A DNA stretch of 36,174 nucleotides from Flavicella sp049625305 (GCA_049625305.1 JBMZVD010000014.1:1-36174), one strand, 5' to 3'. Shown: positions 14,638-23,008, counted from the stretch's first letter. Numbers and translations: made by a program. Notes: generated from the sequence alone by a model not told the origin.

Positions 14638-14728
14638 TGTCTGTTTGTCTAAGCTAAATGGGGTCCTACAGATATAACTATCTAAGAATCATTAATAATT
14701 AATAACTTGAGAACTAAGTCTTATCTTT

Positions 14729-15658
14729 ATGAAATATACACTCTTCTTTTTGTCTACGATTTTAACTTTAGTATCCAATGCTCAAACGGCAATTACAGAT
14801 GCTAACTTTGATGATGCCATAGCCGATTGTTTGGCAACACATCCAAAGGATGGACTATGTACTACAAGTGATTATGGTAGTATGCCAGAATGGGATGTGC
14901 GTAATGTAACAAAAATGAATCTTGCTTTTTTTGACAAACCCGAATTTAATGCCGATATCAGTGGATGGGTAGTTTCCAATGTAACTGATATGACGGGAAT
15001 GTTTTACGGGGCACTTGTGTTCAACCAAAATATAAGTACATGGGATGTTTCCAAAGTCACTGCAATGACGGGGATGTTTGAAATTACGACTCAATTTAAC
15101 CAAGATTTGAGTGCTTGGGATGTGAGTAATGTTGAGTCGTTCAACATGATGTTTCGCCAAGCAACAGCATTTGATCAGGAACTTAGTGATTGGAATATTG
15201 CTAAGGCAACTGACATAAACTATATGTTTGAAGACTCAGGACTGTCTACGGACAATTACGATGCGCTGTTGACAGCTTGGTCACAACAAGCAGTTCGCTC
15301 TAATCTTGAATTTGGTGCGCAAGGAACGAGTTATTGCAATGCAGCGAATGCAAGACAAACTTTGATAGATGACAAAGGTTGGGACATCACCGATGCAGGT
15401 TTAGATTGTACTACTGCAGGAGTAAACGATTCAAGTAAAAATGAAATAATTCTTTATCCAAACCCGACTTCTGCACTTCTTTACATACAAGAAAAAACGA
15501 CTCTATTAAGCATATGTGTTTATGATGTCTTGGGCAAAGAAGTACTAACAATAGTTGATTCAAATAGTATTGATATGAGCTCATTAGCTTCAGGACCTTA
15601 TCTTTTAAAAACCTATGACGGAAACAATTTCGCTATTCACTACATTTTAAAAAAATAA
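14729..15658 (+). CDS. DUF285/BspA-like repeat protein with T9SS type A sorting domain
   Basis: 309 residues. A signal peptide ends near SNA (about residue 18). At least four DUF285 repeats of about 30-40 residues follow, each with the W-D-V-S-N/K-V-T-x-M-x-x-M-F pattern (about residues 48-175). After a variable segment comes a C-terminal domain of about 75 residues beginning IILYPNPTS and ending AIHYILKK, typical of T9SS type A sorting signals. Known: DUF285 proteins are surface proteins of unknown role; the sorting domain directs export by the type IX system. It is divergent from the NTF2-like lipoprotein gene and convergent with a second one. Confidence 0.85.
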   Translation: MKYTLFFLSTILTLVSNAQTAITDANFDDAIADCLATHPKDGLCTTSDYGSMPEWDVRNVTKMNLAFFDKPEFNADISGWVVSNVTDMTGMFYGALVFNQNISTWDVSKVTAMTGMFEITTQFNQDLSAWDVSNVESFNMMFRQATAFDQELSDWNIAKATDINYMFEDSGLSTDNYDALLTAWSQQAVRSNLEFGAQGTSYCNAANARQTLIDDKGWDITDAGLDCTTAGVNDSSKNEIILYPNPTSALLYIQEKTTLLSICVYDVLGKEVLTIVDSNSIDMSSLASGPYLLKTYDGNNFAIHYILKK

Positions 15659-15695
15659 TGGAATTTAATCTACCTTTTAGGGATTCTTATTTATT

Positions 15696-16565
15696 TTATT
15701 CACAACTATTACAAGCATTAAAACAAACTGTTGGTAATGTCACCTTATCAGTAATAGACGCTACTCTGTTAGTGAATTCAGCAACTGTCTTGGTACATAC
15801 TGTTCCTGCTTCAAATGTTTCTTGAGTTTTCCAACTGTCTAATGTAAACTTATATTCAATCTCACCTGCGGGTACATCTAGTGTGATCTCATAAACTCCG
15901 TCTTTATCATCGTCAGTCATTGTGTTACACGATCCACACCAATTATTGAAAGTTCCATTCAAACACACCGTTTCAAACTTCTCTTTATAGTTGGATAGGT
16001 CTACCGAAAAAGTAGCTGACACCATTTTCGAAGTGGTTGTTTGGTGGTTGTAAATTTTGAAAAATCGAACTTTGCCATTTTTTATATACACATTTGCATG
16101 GTTGTCCTCTTGTGTCATGTTTTCTCCATTTCGAGTATTTAGTTTATGACCATTTATAATCCAGTCTCCCTCATCTTTTTTTCCGTCTTTATCTACAAAA
16201 TTGATAGGGATTCCCCATTCTTGTTTGATACTAATATCGTTGTTGCTGAGCCATTGAGTTATAAATGCTTTGAATTCTTCTTTACCATTTATAGTTTGAT
16301 CGTTTGGAGCTTTAATTCTAATGGAATCACTTGCCAGATTCAAGATTCCTTCGATGTCTTTTTTTACGTGTAAGTCACACCATTGTATCCAAATATCCAA
16401 GCTTTCTTGATTACCGAGTAACCAGCTGTTTTCTGGGCTTCCCGCAAATCCTACAGATTTGATTTCAATTGTATCTGTTAGGGTTTCTTTTGAAGCTTTA
16501 TTTGTTTCTTTACAAGAAAAAAGTAGTGTAATGCTCAGTGCTGTAATAATTTTTATTGCTTTCAT
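15696..16565 (-). CDS. Lipoprotein with NTF2-like domain and C-terminal starch-binding-like (CBM48/E-set) domain
   Basis: 289 residues with lipobox LLFSC (C18). Residues about 50-175 form an NTF2-like domain close to the lipoprotein at 13939-14472 (IWIQWCDLHVKKDIEGIL...DSIRIKAPNDQTINGKEEF). Residues about 185-289 form a second domain: VCLNGTFNNWCGSC, DDKDGVYEITLDVPAGEIEYKFTLD, EFTNRVASITDKVTLPTVC, ending CNSCE. This matches the Cys-rich E-set/CBM48-like domain often found on Bacteroidota glycan enzymes. Inference: a cell-surface or periplasmic lipoprotein that may bind glycan. Fusion to an NTF2-like fold is unusual. No enzyme domain is seen. Confidence 0.7.
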   Translation of the reverse strand: MKAIKIITALSITLLFSCKETNKASKETLTDTIEIKSVGFAGSPENSWLLGNQESLDIWIQWCDLHVKKDIEGILNLASDSIRIKAPNDQTINGKEEFKAFITQWLSNNDISIKQEWGIPINFVDKDGKKDEGDWIINGHKLNTRNGENMTQEDNHANVYIKNGKVRFFKIYNHQTTTSKMVSATFSVDLSNYKEKFETVCLNGTFNNWCGSCNTMTDDDKDGVYEITLDVPAGEIEYKFTLDSWKTQETFEAGTVCTKTVAEFTNRVASITDKVTLPTVCFNACNSCE

Positions 16566-16674
16566 CTAAGTTGGTTTTTTCGTAAGTTACTAATTTACAA
16601 AACATTAGAAGATATTAAAAATTTTCACAACGATTGTTTTAATTGCAATAGCTAGGATGCTAAATAAATGATTC

Positions 16675-16893
16675 TTAGTTTCTGTTTAAAAGTTTGGTTA
16701 CTTGACTTTTGTAAGTTTGTCCAATAGGAATTTTATGCGTTTCGATTTTAATTCGGTTTCCCTCTATCACTTTGATTTTATCAATCGCAACGATAAAAGA
16801 CTTGTGAACCCTTAAAAAATTAGTATCAAGTGAATCAGCATAATGGGATATTTTAAATTTATTATCGAAGTTCACTAAATCAAAAGGATGCAT
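16675..16893 (-). pseudogene. Remnant of a LytTR response-regulator DNA-binding domain
   Basis: A 72-residue fragment with the C-terminal half of a LytTR domain: FLRVHKSFIVAIDKIKVIEGNRIKI, then IPIGQTYKSQVTKLL. The receiver domain and the first LytTR strands are missing. The frame upstream closes at a stop about 16 codons before the ATG. Known: intact LytTR regulators have about 240 residues. Inference: a deletion remnant, not a working regulator, although a solo half-domain cannot be excluded. Confidence 0.6.
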
Positions 16894-17042
16894 ACTGTTT
16901 TGTGTCCTTTTGATTGTTTCGAATTGTTACTGATGCTTTTTTTGTCTAAAAAAGAATATTTCAAAATGAATCGTATCATTCAGAAAACAACTATTTCTTT
17001 TGCTTTGCAATATCCGTATCTTGCATAGGTAAATACACAACC

Positions 17043-17630
17043 ATGAACACCCAACCCTTACTCGATTATATTCGTACTTATATAGATTTGAATGCTGAAG
17101 AGGAAGCGTTGTTGCTTTCTAAAATTACCACGCGAAATTACCTTAAAAATCAATTCATCGTTCAGCAAGGAGATGTCTGCAAACATATCAATTTTATCTT
17201 GTCGGGCTGTGCTAGGACTTTTCATGTGGATGCATCAGGACATGAACATGTGGTTTTTTTTTCTGTAGAAAATTGGTGGACTTCCGATTTGTGTAGTTTT
17301 TTGGGAAAGTCTCCTGCAGATTTTAACATACAGTGTGTGGAGCCTACTCAATTGGTTCAGTTTGAGAAAGAGACACTGGAACAACTTTATCTTGAAATAC
17401 CCAAGTTGGAACGGCTGTTTCGAAAGATTACAGAACGCGGTTTTGTCGCTTCCCAAAAGCGTATTGTCAGAAATTTTAGTTTGGATGCCAAAGCGCGTTA
17501 TGTGATTTTTAAAAATACCTATCCACAGATTGAACAACGTGTTCCACAATACATGATTGCTTCTTATCTGGGTATTTCCAAAGAGTTTTTGAGTAAAATT
17601 AAGAAGCAGCTTCTTCACGGGGAGGAATAA
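17043..17630 (+). CDS. Crp/Fnr-family transcription regulator
   Basis: 195 residues: an N-terminal cNMP-binding-type beta roll (IVQQGDVCKHINFILSGCARTF) without a canonical cyclic-AMP phosphate-binding Arg, the Bacteroidota signature FSVENWWTSD, and a C-terminal helix-turn-helix (MIASYLGISKEFLSKIKK). No Fnr-type cysteine cluster is visible. Known: such regulators in Bacteroidota commonly stand beside pirin, YceI, OsmC and flavoprotein genes, but their ligands are unknown. It is the intact paralogue of the broken gene at 1393-1980. YceI follows 94 bases later, behind a palindrome at 17685-17707 that is a good candidate target. Confidence 0.85.
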   Translation: MNTQPLLDYIRTYIDLNAEEEALLLSKITTRNYLKNQFIVQQGDVCKHINFILSGCARTFHVDASGHEHVVFFSVENWWTSDLCSFLGKSPADFNIQCVEPTQLVQFEKETLEQLYLEIPKLERLFRKITERGFVASQKRIVRNFSLDAKARYVIFKNTYPQIEQRVPQYMIASYLGISKEFLSKIKKQLLHGEE

Positions 17631-17684
17631 GTTAATCTAGGACAACTTCTTTATGTAATCTAGTTCATTTTTTAAAAGATGCCT

Positions 17685-17707
17685 ATTATGGAAATTTGTA
17701 CCATAAT
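17685..17707. promoter_or_regulatory. Perfect palindrome upstream of the YceI gene
   Basis: ATTATGG-AAATTTGTA-CCATAAT: 7-bp arms and a 9-base spacer, 17 bases before the YceI ATG. The size suits a Crp/Fnr dimer, and the adjacent gene encodes one; the pairing is inference. Confidence 0.5.
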
Positions 17708-17724
17708 TTTAAAACGTATCAAAG

Positions 17725-18297
17725 ATGAAACATACAATTCAAATTATCGCAGTAGTAGTAGCGTTCCTAACTTTTTCTTTTACCAATATTGAAAAAAATA
17801 AAAAGAAAGTTAACACTCAAACAAGTACAATAACTTGGAAAGGTTACAAGGTACTCGGTTCACATAGTGGAACCTTAAAAATTAGTGAAGGAAATTTGCT
17901 TTTTGACGGGACTGTATTGACAGGAGGAAATTTTGTGATTGACATGCAGACACTAGCTGTTACAGACCTAGAGGGGGAGTACAAGCAAAAATTAGAGGGG
18001 CATTTGAAGTCAGATGACTTTTTTGGAGTTGAAAAATTCTCTAAAGCAACTTTGGAGTTTACCAAAGTCAAAGCAACAGGTAAAAACTCCTATGAAGTGG
18101 ACGGAGTCATAGAAATCAAAGGGAAAAAAGAGCACATTGGTTTCGATTTTTCTGTGTATGGAAACAAAGCGACTGCTGCCTTGAAAATTGACCGTACCAA
18201 GTTTGATATTCGCTATGGTTCTGCAAGTTTCTTTGAAGGTTTGAAAGACAACGCTATTTTCGATGAATTTGACATAGTGGTTGACTTGGCTTTTTAA
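17725..18297 (+). CDS. YceI family periplasmic protein
   Basis: 190 residues with a signal peptide (about residues 1-20) and one YceI domain: STITWKGYKVLGSHSGTLKISEG at the start, GNFVIDMQTLAV, HLKSDDFFGVEKFSKATLEFTKV and a C-terminal DEFDIVVDLAF. Known: YceI proteins are lipocalin-like beta barrels that bind polyprenoid or other amphiphilic molecules; many respond to stress. It follows the Crp/Fnr gene and precedes pirin, with an 11-bp inverted repeat in the gap after it. Probably one redox-stress locus. Confidence 0.9.
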   Translation: MKHTIQIIAVVVAFLTFSFTNIEKNKKKVNTQTSTITWKGYKVLGSHSGTLKISEGNLLFDGTVLTGGNFVIDMQTLAVTDLEGEYKQKLEGHLKSDDFFGVEKFSKATLEFTKVKATGKNSYEVDGVIEIKGKKEHIGFDFSVYGNKATAALKIDRTKFDIRYGSASFFEGLKDNAIFDEFDIVVDLAF

Positions 18298-18322
18298 GGA
18301 ATATACTATTACAAACAACAAC

Positions 18323-18366
18323 TGGAATGTTGTATTTTTAAGACGACTTTGAAAGACAACATTCCA
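18323..18366. repeat. 11-bp inverted repeat between YceI and pirin genes
   Basis: TGGAATGTTGT (18323-18333) and ACAACATTCCA (18356-18366) are exact reverse complements with a 22-base spacer. No T run follows, so it is an operator or RNA structure rather than a classical terminator. Confidence 0.6.
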
Positions 18367-18394
18367 TTGTCAACATTATCTTAAAGAAAAATAT

Positions 18395-19108
18395 ATGAAT
18401 ACAGTAGTACATAAAGCAGCTACTAGAGGTGGCGCAGATTTCGGATGGCTACAAGCCAAACACACCTTTAGTTTTGGAAACTATCAAGATCCTGAGCGCA
18501 TTCATTTTGGCATGTTACGAGTGTTGAATGATGATATTATTGCAGCAGGTATGGGGTTTGGAACACATCCACATCAGAATATGGAAATCATCACCATTCC
18601 CTTAGAAGGAGCCCTAGAACACAAAGACAGTATGGACAATGTTGCGGTCATCAAGTCTGGAGACATCCAAGTATTGAGTGCTGGTACTGGAATAACACAT
18701 TCTGAATACAACAATAGCAAAGATGTTCAGGTAAAGCTTTTACAAATATGGGTCATTCCTAATAAAACAAATGTTACTCCTCGTTATGATGAGTTGACAC
18801 TGAATGTTCAAGACAGAAAAAATCAATTACAACAAGTTTTATCACCCAACCAAGACGATGCAGGGGTTTGGATTCACCAAGATGCTTGGTTTCATATGAG
18901 CAATTTGGATACGGAGAAAATCGTTTCCTACGATTTGAAAAAACCAGCTAAAAATGGAGTCTACGTTTTTGTTATTAAGGGTAAGGTCCACGTAAACGGG
19001 CAAGCCTTAGAGACTCGTGACGGATTTGGCATCTGGGATGTAGCTACCTTACAGATACAGGCAATAACAAACTCAGAATTGTTATTGATGGAAGTGCCAA
19101 TGCATTAA
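18395..19108 (+). CDS. Pirin family protein (YhhW-like)
   Basis: 237 residues forming a bicupin. Metal ligands by family position are H58 and H60 (GTHPHQNMEII), H102 and E104 (GITHSEYN). The opening RGGADFGWLQAKHTFSFGNY and the segment LLQIWVIP are pirin hallmarks. Known: bacterial pirins of the YhhW type have quercetin 2,3-dioxygenase activity in vitro; the physiological substrate is unclear. It lies 18 bases before the flavoprotein gene, so co-transcribed. The context (Crp/Fnr, YceI, quinone-reductase-like) suggests aromatic or quinone stress. Confidence 0.9.
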   Translation: MNTVVHKAATRGGADFGWLQAKHTFSFGNYQDPERIHFGMLRVLNDDIIAAGMGFGTHPHQNMEIITIPLEGALEHKDSMDNVAVIKSGDIQVLSAGTGITHSEYNNSKDVQVKLLQIWVIPNKTNVTPRYDELTLNVQDRKNQLQQVLSPNQDDAGVWIHQDAWFHMSNLDTEKIVSYDLKKPAKNGVYVFVIKGKVHVNGQALETRDGFGIWDVATLQIQAITNSELLLMEVPMH

Positions 19109-19126
19109 TTTATAAAGACACAAAAA

Positions 19127-19687
19127 ATGAAAAATACGATCGTAATTTCGGGACATCCCGATCTAGCAAATTCTACCGCCAATAAAGCGATATTAGAGGT
19201 TTTAGAAAAAGAATCCAACATAGCGGTAAACAGATTGTTACCAACCTATTCAGATTACAATATTGATGCCGATAAAGAAATTGAAAAACTACGCGCTGCA
19301 GATGTCGTCTTACTACAATTTCCCTTCCATTGGTATGGGGTACCTGCTATCTTAAAAATGTGGCTTGATAGTGTGACCACTCCTTTGGTTTATGGCCCTC
19401 TCAAAGGAAGTATGAAAGGCAAAACTTTTATACTATCAACAACTACAGGAGGCCCTGAGGAATCCTATCAACCAGATGGGTATAACAAACATACAATGAA
19501 AGAATTTTTGGTGCCTTTGTTGAAATTGGCAGATTCTTTAGAGATGCATGTGGAAGCACCATTTGTATTGCACAGTGCAGTTGCTCGTGATGCAGCAGGC
19601 AAAGAATTATTGTTGCAAAAAGCCAAAGAACAGGCAGAAAAATTGATTGCTTATATACAGCATGAAGATGTCGCGATTGAAGCATAG
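19127..19687 (+). CDS. NAD(P)H-dependent flavodoxin-fold oxidoreductase (quinone reductase-like)
   Basis: 186 residues with the NQO1/KefF/YwrO pattern: ISGHPDLANSTANKAILE (FMN phosphate loop), VLLQFPFHWYGVPAILKMWLDSV, LKGSMKGKTFILSTTTGGPEESY. Known: two-electron reduction of quinones with NAD(P)H, avoiding radical semiquinones. It is last in the YceI-pirin-flavoprotein cluster, followed by a terminator at 19731. There is no Kef antiporter nearby, so a quinone reductase role is more likely than a KefF-type subunit. Confidence 0.85.
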   Translation: MKNTIVISGHPDLANSTANKAILEVLEKESNIAVNRLLPTYSDYNIDADKEIEKLRAADVVLLQFPFHWYGVPAILKMWLDSVTTPLVYGPLKGSMKGKTFILSTTTGGPEESYQPDGYNKHTMKEFLVPLLKLADSLEMHVEAPFVLHSAVARDAAGKELLLQKAKEQAEKLIAYIQHEDVAIEA

Positions 19688-19730
19688 TAATTATTGAGAG
19701 TACCTTACTTTTGATATGTAATAGAAAATA

Positions 19731-19760
19731 AAAAAAGACGTGTTGACACATGTCTTTTTT
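19731..19760 (+). terminator. Terminator after the pirin-flavoprotein genes
   Basis: AAAAAAGACGTGT-TGAC-ACATGTCTTTTTT stem with one G-T wobble, 43 bases after the last stop. The A and T runs let it work in both directions. Confidence 0.7.
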
Positions 19761-19796
19761 AGGTTTTAAGGTACACTTATATGAATTGAATAGGTG

Positions 19797-19901
19797 CTAC
19801 TCAATAGGAATAATTGCGCCTATACTTGGTTTGTCACCTATTAAAGTTCCTATGATATCCGTTTTTAGCTGAAAAGTAGGGAACAGACCATTTTTTTTGT
19901 T
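19797..19901 (-). pseudogene. Possible C-terminal remnant of a secreted beta-helix protein
   Basis: The minus strand has an open stretch of 34 codons, with no start, ending at a stop (19797-19799): GLFPTFQLKTDIIGT, then LIGDKPSIGAIIPIE. The D-I-x-G...P-x-I-G-A ending resembles the last rung of right-handed parallel beta-helix and choice-of-anchor Q proteins. The frame is closed upstream at 19902-19904. Short length makes this tentative. Confidence 0.3.
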
Positions 19902-20043
19902 TTAAAATAATATACTTTTCATAAGATTGAGATAGGTAGGGTTTTTTAACCTTGTCATTTTAAAAATAAGAAGTTCAGATAGGCAACCGTTTGATGTACA
20001 ATCAAAACCTTTCTCAAGACCAATACCAGCTTGAGTTTAGTGC
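19902..20043. other. Intergenic sequence with no recognised gene
   Basis: AT-rich sequence between the possible beta-helix remnant and the tRNA terminator. A 28-codon plus-strand frame starts at 19995 and runs through the tRNA terminator hairpin. It is probably chance. Confidence 0.4.
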
Positions 20044-20074
20044 AAAAAAAAGAGTAACCATTTCTGATTACTCT
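20044..20074 (-). terminator. Terminator of the initiator tRNA gene
   Basis: Read on the minus strand: AGAGTAATC-AGAAAT-GGTTACTCT (one wobble), followed by a run of eight T, just after the tRNA 3' end. Confidence 0.75.
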
Positions 20075-20080
20075 ACTTAG

Positions 20081-20153
<73 letters not shown>

Positions 20154-20163
20154 ATCTGTGCTG

Positions 20164-20196
20164 CAAATATACGCTATTTAAAGTCTTATTTCCAAA
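20164..20196 (-). promoter_or_regulatory. Promoter of the initiator tRNA gene
   Basis: On the minus strand TTTG (20193-20196), 21 bases, then TATATTTG (20164-20171), ending 10 bases before the tRNA 5' end. Confidence 0.6.
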
Positions 20197-20318
20197 TATA
20201 AAACAGCTTATTTTATGGATTTTTTTGAGTGATTGTGTAAGCGTCTTTTTTACAAGGAGTTAACGTTTTGTTTATTTTTGTTTTACAAATAGATTTGTGC
20301 AATAAAAAAGGATATCGC

Positions 20319-20349
20319 TTTCAAGGGAATCAAAAAGCGAGTACCTTTG
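20319..20349 (+). promoter_or_regulatory. Promoter of era
   Basis: TTTC (20319-20322), 19 bases, then TACCTTTG (20342-20349); the era ATG is 18 bases on. Confidence 0.55.
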
Positions 20350-20367
20350 TAGCCTAAAATAGAAATT

Positions 20368-21249
20368 ATGGCACACAAAGCTGGTTTTGTAAATATTATA
20401 GGAAATCCAAATGTAGGGAAGTCTACTTTGATGAATGCATTGGTTGGAGAGCGCTTGTCCATCATTACTTCGAAAGCACAGACGACCCGTCATCGTATAT
20501 TGGGTATTGTAAATGGCGACGATTTTCAAATCCTTTTTTCTGATACACCGGGAATTATCAAGCCTGCATACGATTTACAGGAATCCATGATGAATTTTGT
20601 AAAATCTGCTTTTGAAGATGCAGACGTTTTAATTTATATGGTAGAGATAGGAGAGTTGGAGCTGAAAGATGCTGCTTTTTTTGCAAAGATTACCAATGCA
20701 AAAGTACCCGTGTTGCTATTGATCAATAAAATAGACAAATCTACCCAAGAAGAGGTAGAGGAGAAATTGGCTTACTGGCAAAAGAAGGTGCCCAATGCCA
20801 ATGTATATTTGATTTCTGCACTCGAAAATTTTGGAGTGGACGGGGTGTTGCAAAAAATTATCGAAATACTTCCAGAATCACCACCTTTTTACCCAAAAGA
20901 CCAATTGACAGACAAACCAGAGCGTTTCTTTGTAAATGAGTGTATTCGTGAAAAGATTTTGATGCATTATAAGAAAGAAATACCTTATGCTGTTGAGATT
21001 GAAACTGAAGAGTTTCACGAAGATGAGAAAATCATCAAAATTCGTGCGATCATTATGGTCGAGCGAGAAACACAGAAAGGTATCATCATTGGGCACAAAG
21101 GAGCTGCTCTTAAAAGAGTAGGTTCTGAAGCACGAAAAGATTTAGAAAAGTTCTTCGACAAGAAAGTCTTTTTAGACCTCTATGTAAAAGTCAATAAAAA
21201 TTGGCGAAACGATTCGAGACAACTTAGAAGGTTCGGTTACAATGAGTAA
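20368..21249 (+). CDS. era: GTPase Era
   Basis: 293 residues, the usual Era length. GTPase motifs in order: G1 GNPNVGKST (residues 11-19), switch I SKAQTTRHRI, G3 DTPG, G4 NKID. The C-terminal KH domain is GIIIGHKGAALKRVGSEAR, ending NWRNDSRQLRRFGY. Known: Era binds the 3' end of 16S rRNA through the KH domain and checks 30S maturation. The ATG at 20368 gives the family N-terminus MAHKAGFVNIIGNPNVGKS. It is transcribed alone, divergent from the initiator tRNA and ended by a strong terminator. Confidence 0.97.
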   Translation: MAHKAGFVNIIGNPNVGKSTLMNALVGERLSIITSKAQTTRHRILGIVNGDDFQILFSDTPGIIKPAYDLQESMMNFVKSAFEDADVLIYMVEIGELELKDAAFFAKITNAKVPVLLLINKIDKSTQEEVEEKLAYWQKKVPNANVYLISALENFGVDGVLQKIIEILPESPPFYPKDQLTDKPERFFVNECIREKILMHYKKEIPYAVEIETEEFHEDEKIIKIRAIIMVERETQKGIIIGHKGAALKRVGSEARKDLEKFFDKKVFLDLYVKVNKNWRNDSRQLRRFGYNE

Positions 21250-21274
21250 CGATGATTCTTTTGTTCTTAAAGTA

Positions 21275-21315
21275 AAAACAGTGTAAGGTTGAGTTAACCT
21301 TACACTGTTTTTTTT
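21275..21315 (+). terminator. Terminator after era
   Basis: A 16-bp perfect stem (AAAACAGTGTAAGGTT / AACCTTACACTGTTTT) with a 5-base loop, followed by more T. Confidence 0.85.
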
Positions 21316-21422
21316 GCTTTTTGGTAACCTTAGAGAGTGGTTTCTTTACAGTTCTTTCAATCTGAGTTCTTCTAGTTTTTACATTGAGGTAATAATATTG
21401 CTACATTAAATAAAACCAAATT

Positions 21423-22955
21423 TTGAAAGTAGCACAAAGAATTATCGCAGCGTTCTTTTGTATGGCATTTGTAGCCTGCACTGAAGAAGCACAAAACAAT
21501 CCAATTGACACAACAGTCGATTTCAAGCATGTAAACACCATCACAGTTCGATCAGGATCACTTGATGACGAGAGTTCAGAAGGAGCCTCTGAAATTACTG
21601 TTTACGATGCAGATTCCAAAAATCTATTCGTAGTAAATGTAGAAGTAAATGAAATTTCAATTTACAATATTACAGATGTAAATAATCCAGTAAAGCAAAC
21701 TTCAATCAATTTAGATGCATATGGAGCACCTAATAGTGTTGCCGTAAATAACGGTCAATTTGCAGTGGCTGTAGAAGCAGCTGTAAAGCAAGATGCGGGT
21801 CAGATTTTATTGTACAATATTGCTGATTTCTCATTGGCAAAAAGCTTTACAGTAGGAGCATTGCCAGATATGGTGACTTTTACTAAAGATGGAAAATACA
21901 TTCTTTCTGCAAATGAAGGAGAGCCAAACAAAGCCTATGATGTAGATCCTAAAGGAACAGTGAGTATCATTGATGTTGCTAGTTCTGAGGTAACCACTTT
22001 AGATTTTACTGCGTTTAACAGTCAAGAAGCTGCATTGGAAGCAAAGGGATTTCGAGTTTTCGGATTGAATGCTGATTTGGCAACAGACGTTGAGCCAGAA
22101 TATATCGCTGTTTCTGAAGATTCCAAAACGGCATGGGTTTCTTTGCAAGAAAACAACGGAATAGCAAAAGTCAACTTGGTATCTAAAGCAATCGAGGCAA
22201 TTTATCCTCTAGGTTTTAAAGATTACAGCCTAGAAGGGAATAGCATCGACGCCAGTGATAAAGACGATGTAACAGCATTAAAAACTTGGAATGTTAAAGG
22301 GATTTACCAGCCAGATGCGATTGTTGCAGTAAACATCAATGGTACAGAATATGTGATTTCTGCTAACGAAGGAGATGCACGTGACTACGATGGTTTTTCA
22401 GAAGAAGTTCGTGTAGATGATTTGACTTTAGATACTAGTATTTATGCTGCGAATGTTCAAGAAAAAGATAACCTTGGAAGATTGAAAACGACTACAAGTT
22501 TGTATGCTCCTTTAACGGATGACAATTCAGCAGCAGTAAAGCAAATCTATTCCTATGGTGCAAGATCTTTCTCAATTTGGTCTGCAACAGGTGATTTAGT
22601 TTATGACAGTGGAAATGATATTGCTGCGCAAACTTTAGCTTCGACTCCTGATGTGTTTAATGGAGGCGACAAAAGAAGTGATGACAAAGGAGCAGAGCCT
22701 GAAAGTGTAGCTGTAATGAATCTTGGAAACGAGCGTTATATCTTGTTTGTAGGTTTGGAGCGTAACAACCAGGTATTGGTATACGATATTACAAATCCAA
22801 CAGCTCCTACATTTTTGAATATCTTGTCTCACGGTGGTGATGTTGGTCCAGAAGGTTTGTTGGTAATACCTGCTGCTGAAAGTCCAAATGGAAAAGATTT
22901 ATTGGTAGTATCCAATGAAATCAGTGGTACTGTATCTATCTACGAAAACAACTAA
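21423..22955 (+). CDS. Choice-of-anchor I family beta-propeller lipoprotein
   Basis: 510 residues starting at TTG 21423, the only start that keeps the full lipoprotein signal (KVAQRIIAAFFCMAFVAC, lipobox FVAC, C19). The mature part has beta-propeller-like repeats with recurring phrases: NEISIYNITDVNNPVKQTSI, LPDMVTFTKDGKYILSANEGEP, GTVSIIDV, EYIAVSEDSKTAWVSLQENN, EYVISANEGDARDYDG, GPEGLLVIP. These are diagnostic of the choice-of-anchor I family. Known: secreted or surface proteins, sometimes with phosphatase or mesenchyme-like annotation, without firm function. It lies between era and der, each with its own terminator. Confidence 0.85.
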   Translation: MKVAQRIIAAFFCMAFVACTEEAQNNPIDTTVDFKHVNTITVRSGSLDDESSEGASEITVYDADSKNLFVVNVEVNEISIYNITDVNNPVKQTSINLDAYGAPNSVAVNNGQFAVAVEAAVKQDAGQILLYNIADFSLAKSFTVGALPDMVTFTKDGKYILSANEGEPNKAYDVDPKGTVSIIDVASSEVTTLDFTAFNSQEAALEAKGFRVFGLNADLATDVEPEYIAVSEDSKTAWVSLQENNGIAKVNLVSKAIEAIYPLGFKDYSLEGNSIDASDKDDVTALKTWNVKGIYQPDAIVAVNINGTEYVISANEGDARDYDGFSEEVRVDDLTLDTSIYAANVQEKDNLGRLKTTTSLYAPLTDDNSAAVKQIYSYGARSFSIWSATGDLVYDSGNDIAAQTLASTPDVFNGGDKRSDDKGAEPESVAVMNLGNERYILFVGLERNNQVLVYDITNPTAPTFLNILSHGGDVGPEGLLVIPAAESPNGKDLLVVSNEISGTVSIYENN

Positions 22956-22976
22956 CCTTTTTACAAAGAGTATTTT

Positions 22977-23008
22977 AGCCTGAATTGATATTCAATTCAG
23001 GCTTTTTT
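22977..23008 (+). terminator. Terminator after choice-of-anchor I gene
   Basis: AGCCTGAATTGA-TAT-TCAATTCAGGCT perfect stem followed by a T run, 21 bases after the stop. Confidence 0.85.

Noticed and set aside
14855..15160. Minus-strand frame opposite the DUF285 repeats
   Set aside because: The repetitive pattern mirrors the sense repeats; no start context or family.
16967..16982. TGAAT-N6-ATTCA upstream of the intact Crp/Fnr gene as an operator
   Set aside because: The arms are only 5 bp in AT-rich sequence, so chance is too likely to list it as a site.
19995..20080. 28-codon frame ending at the initiator tRNA
   Set aside because: It runs through the tRNA terminator hairpin and shows no family; probably chance.
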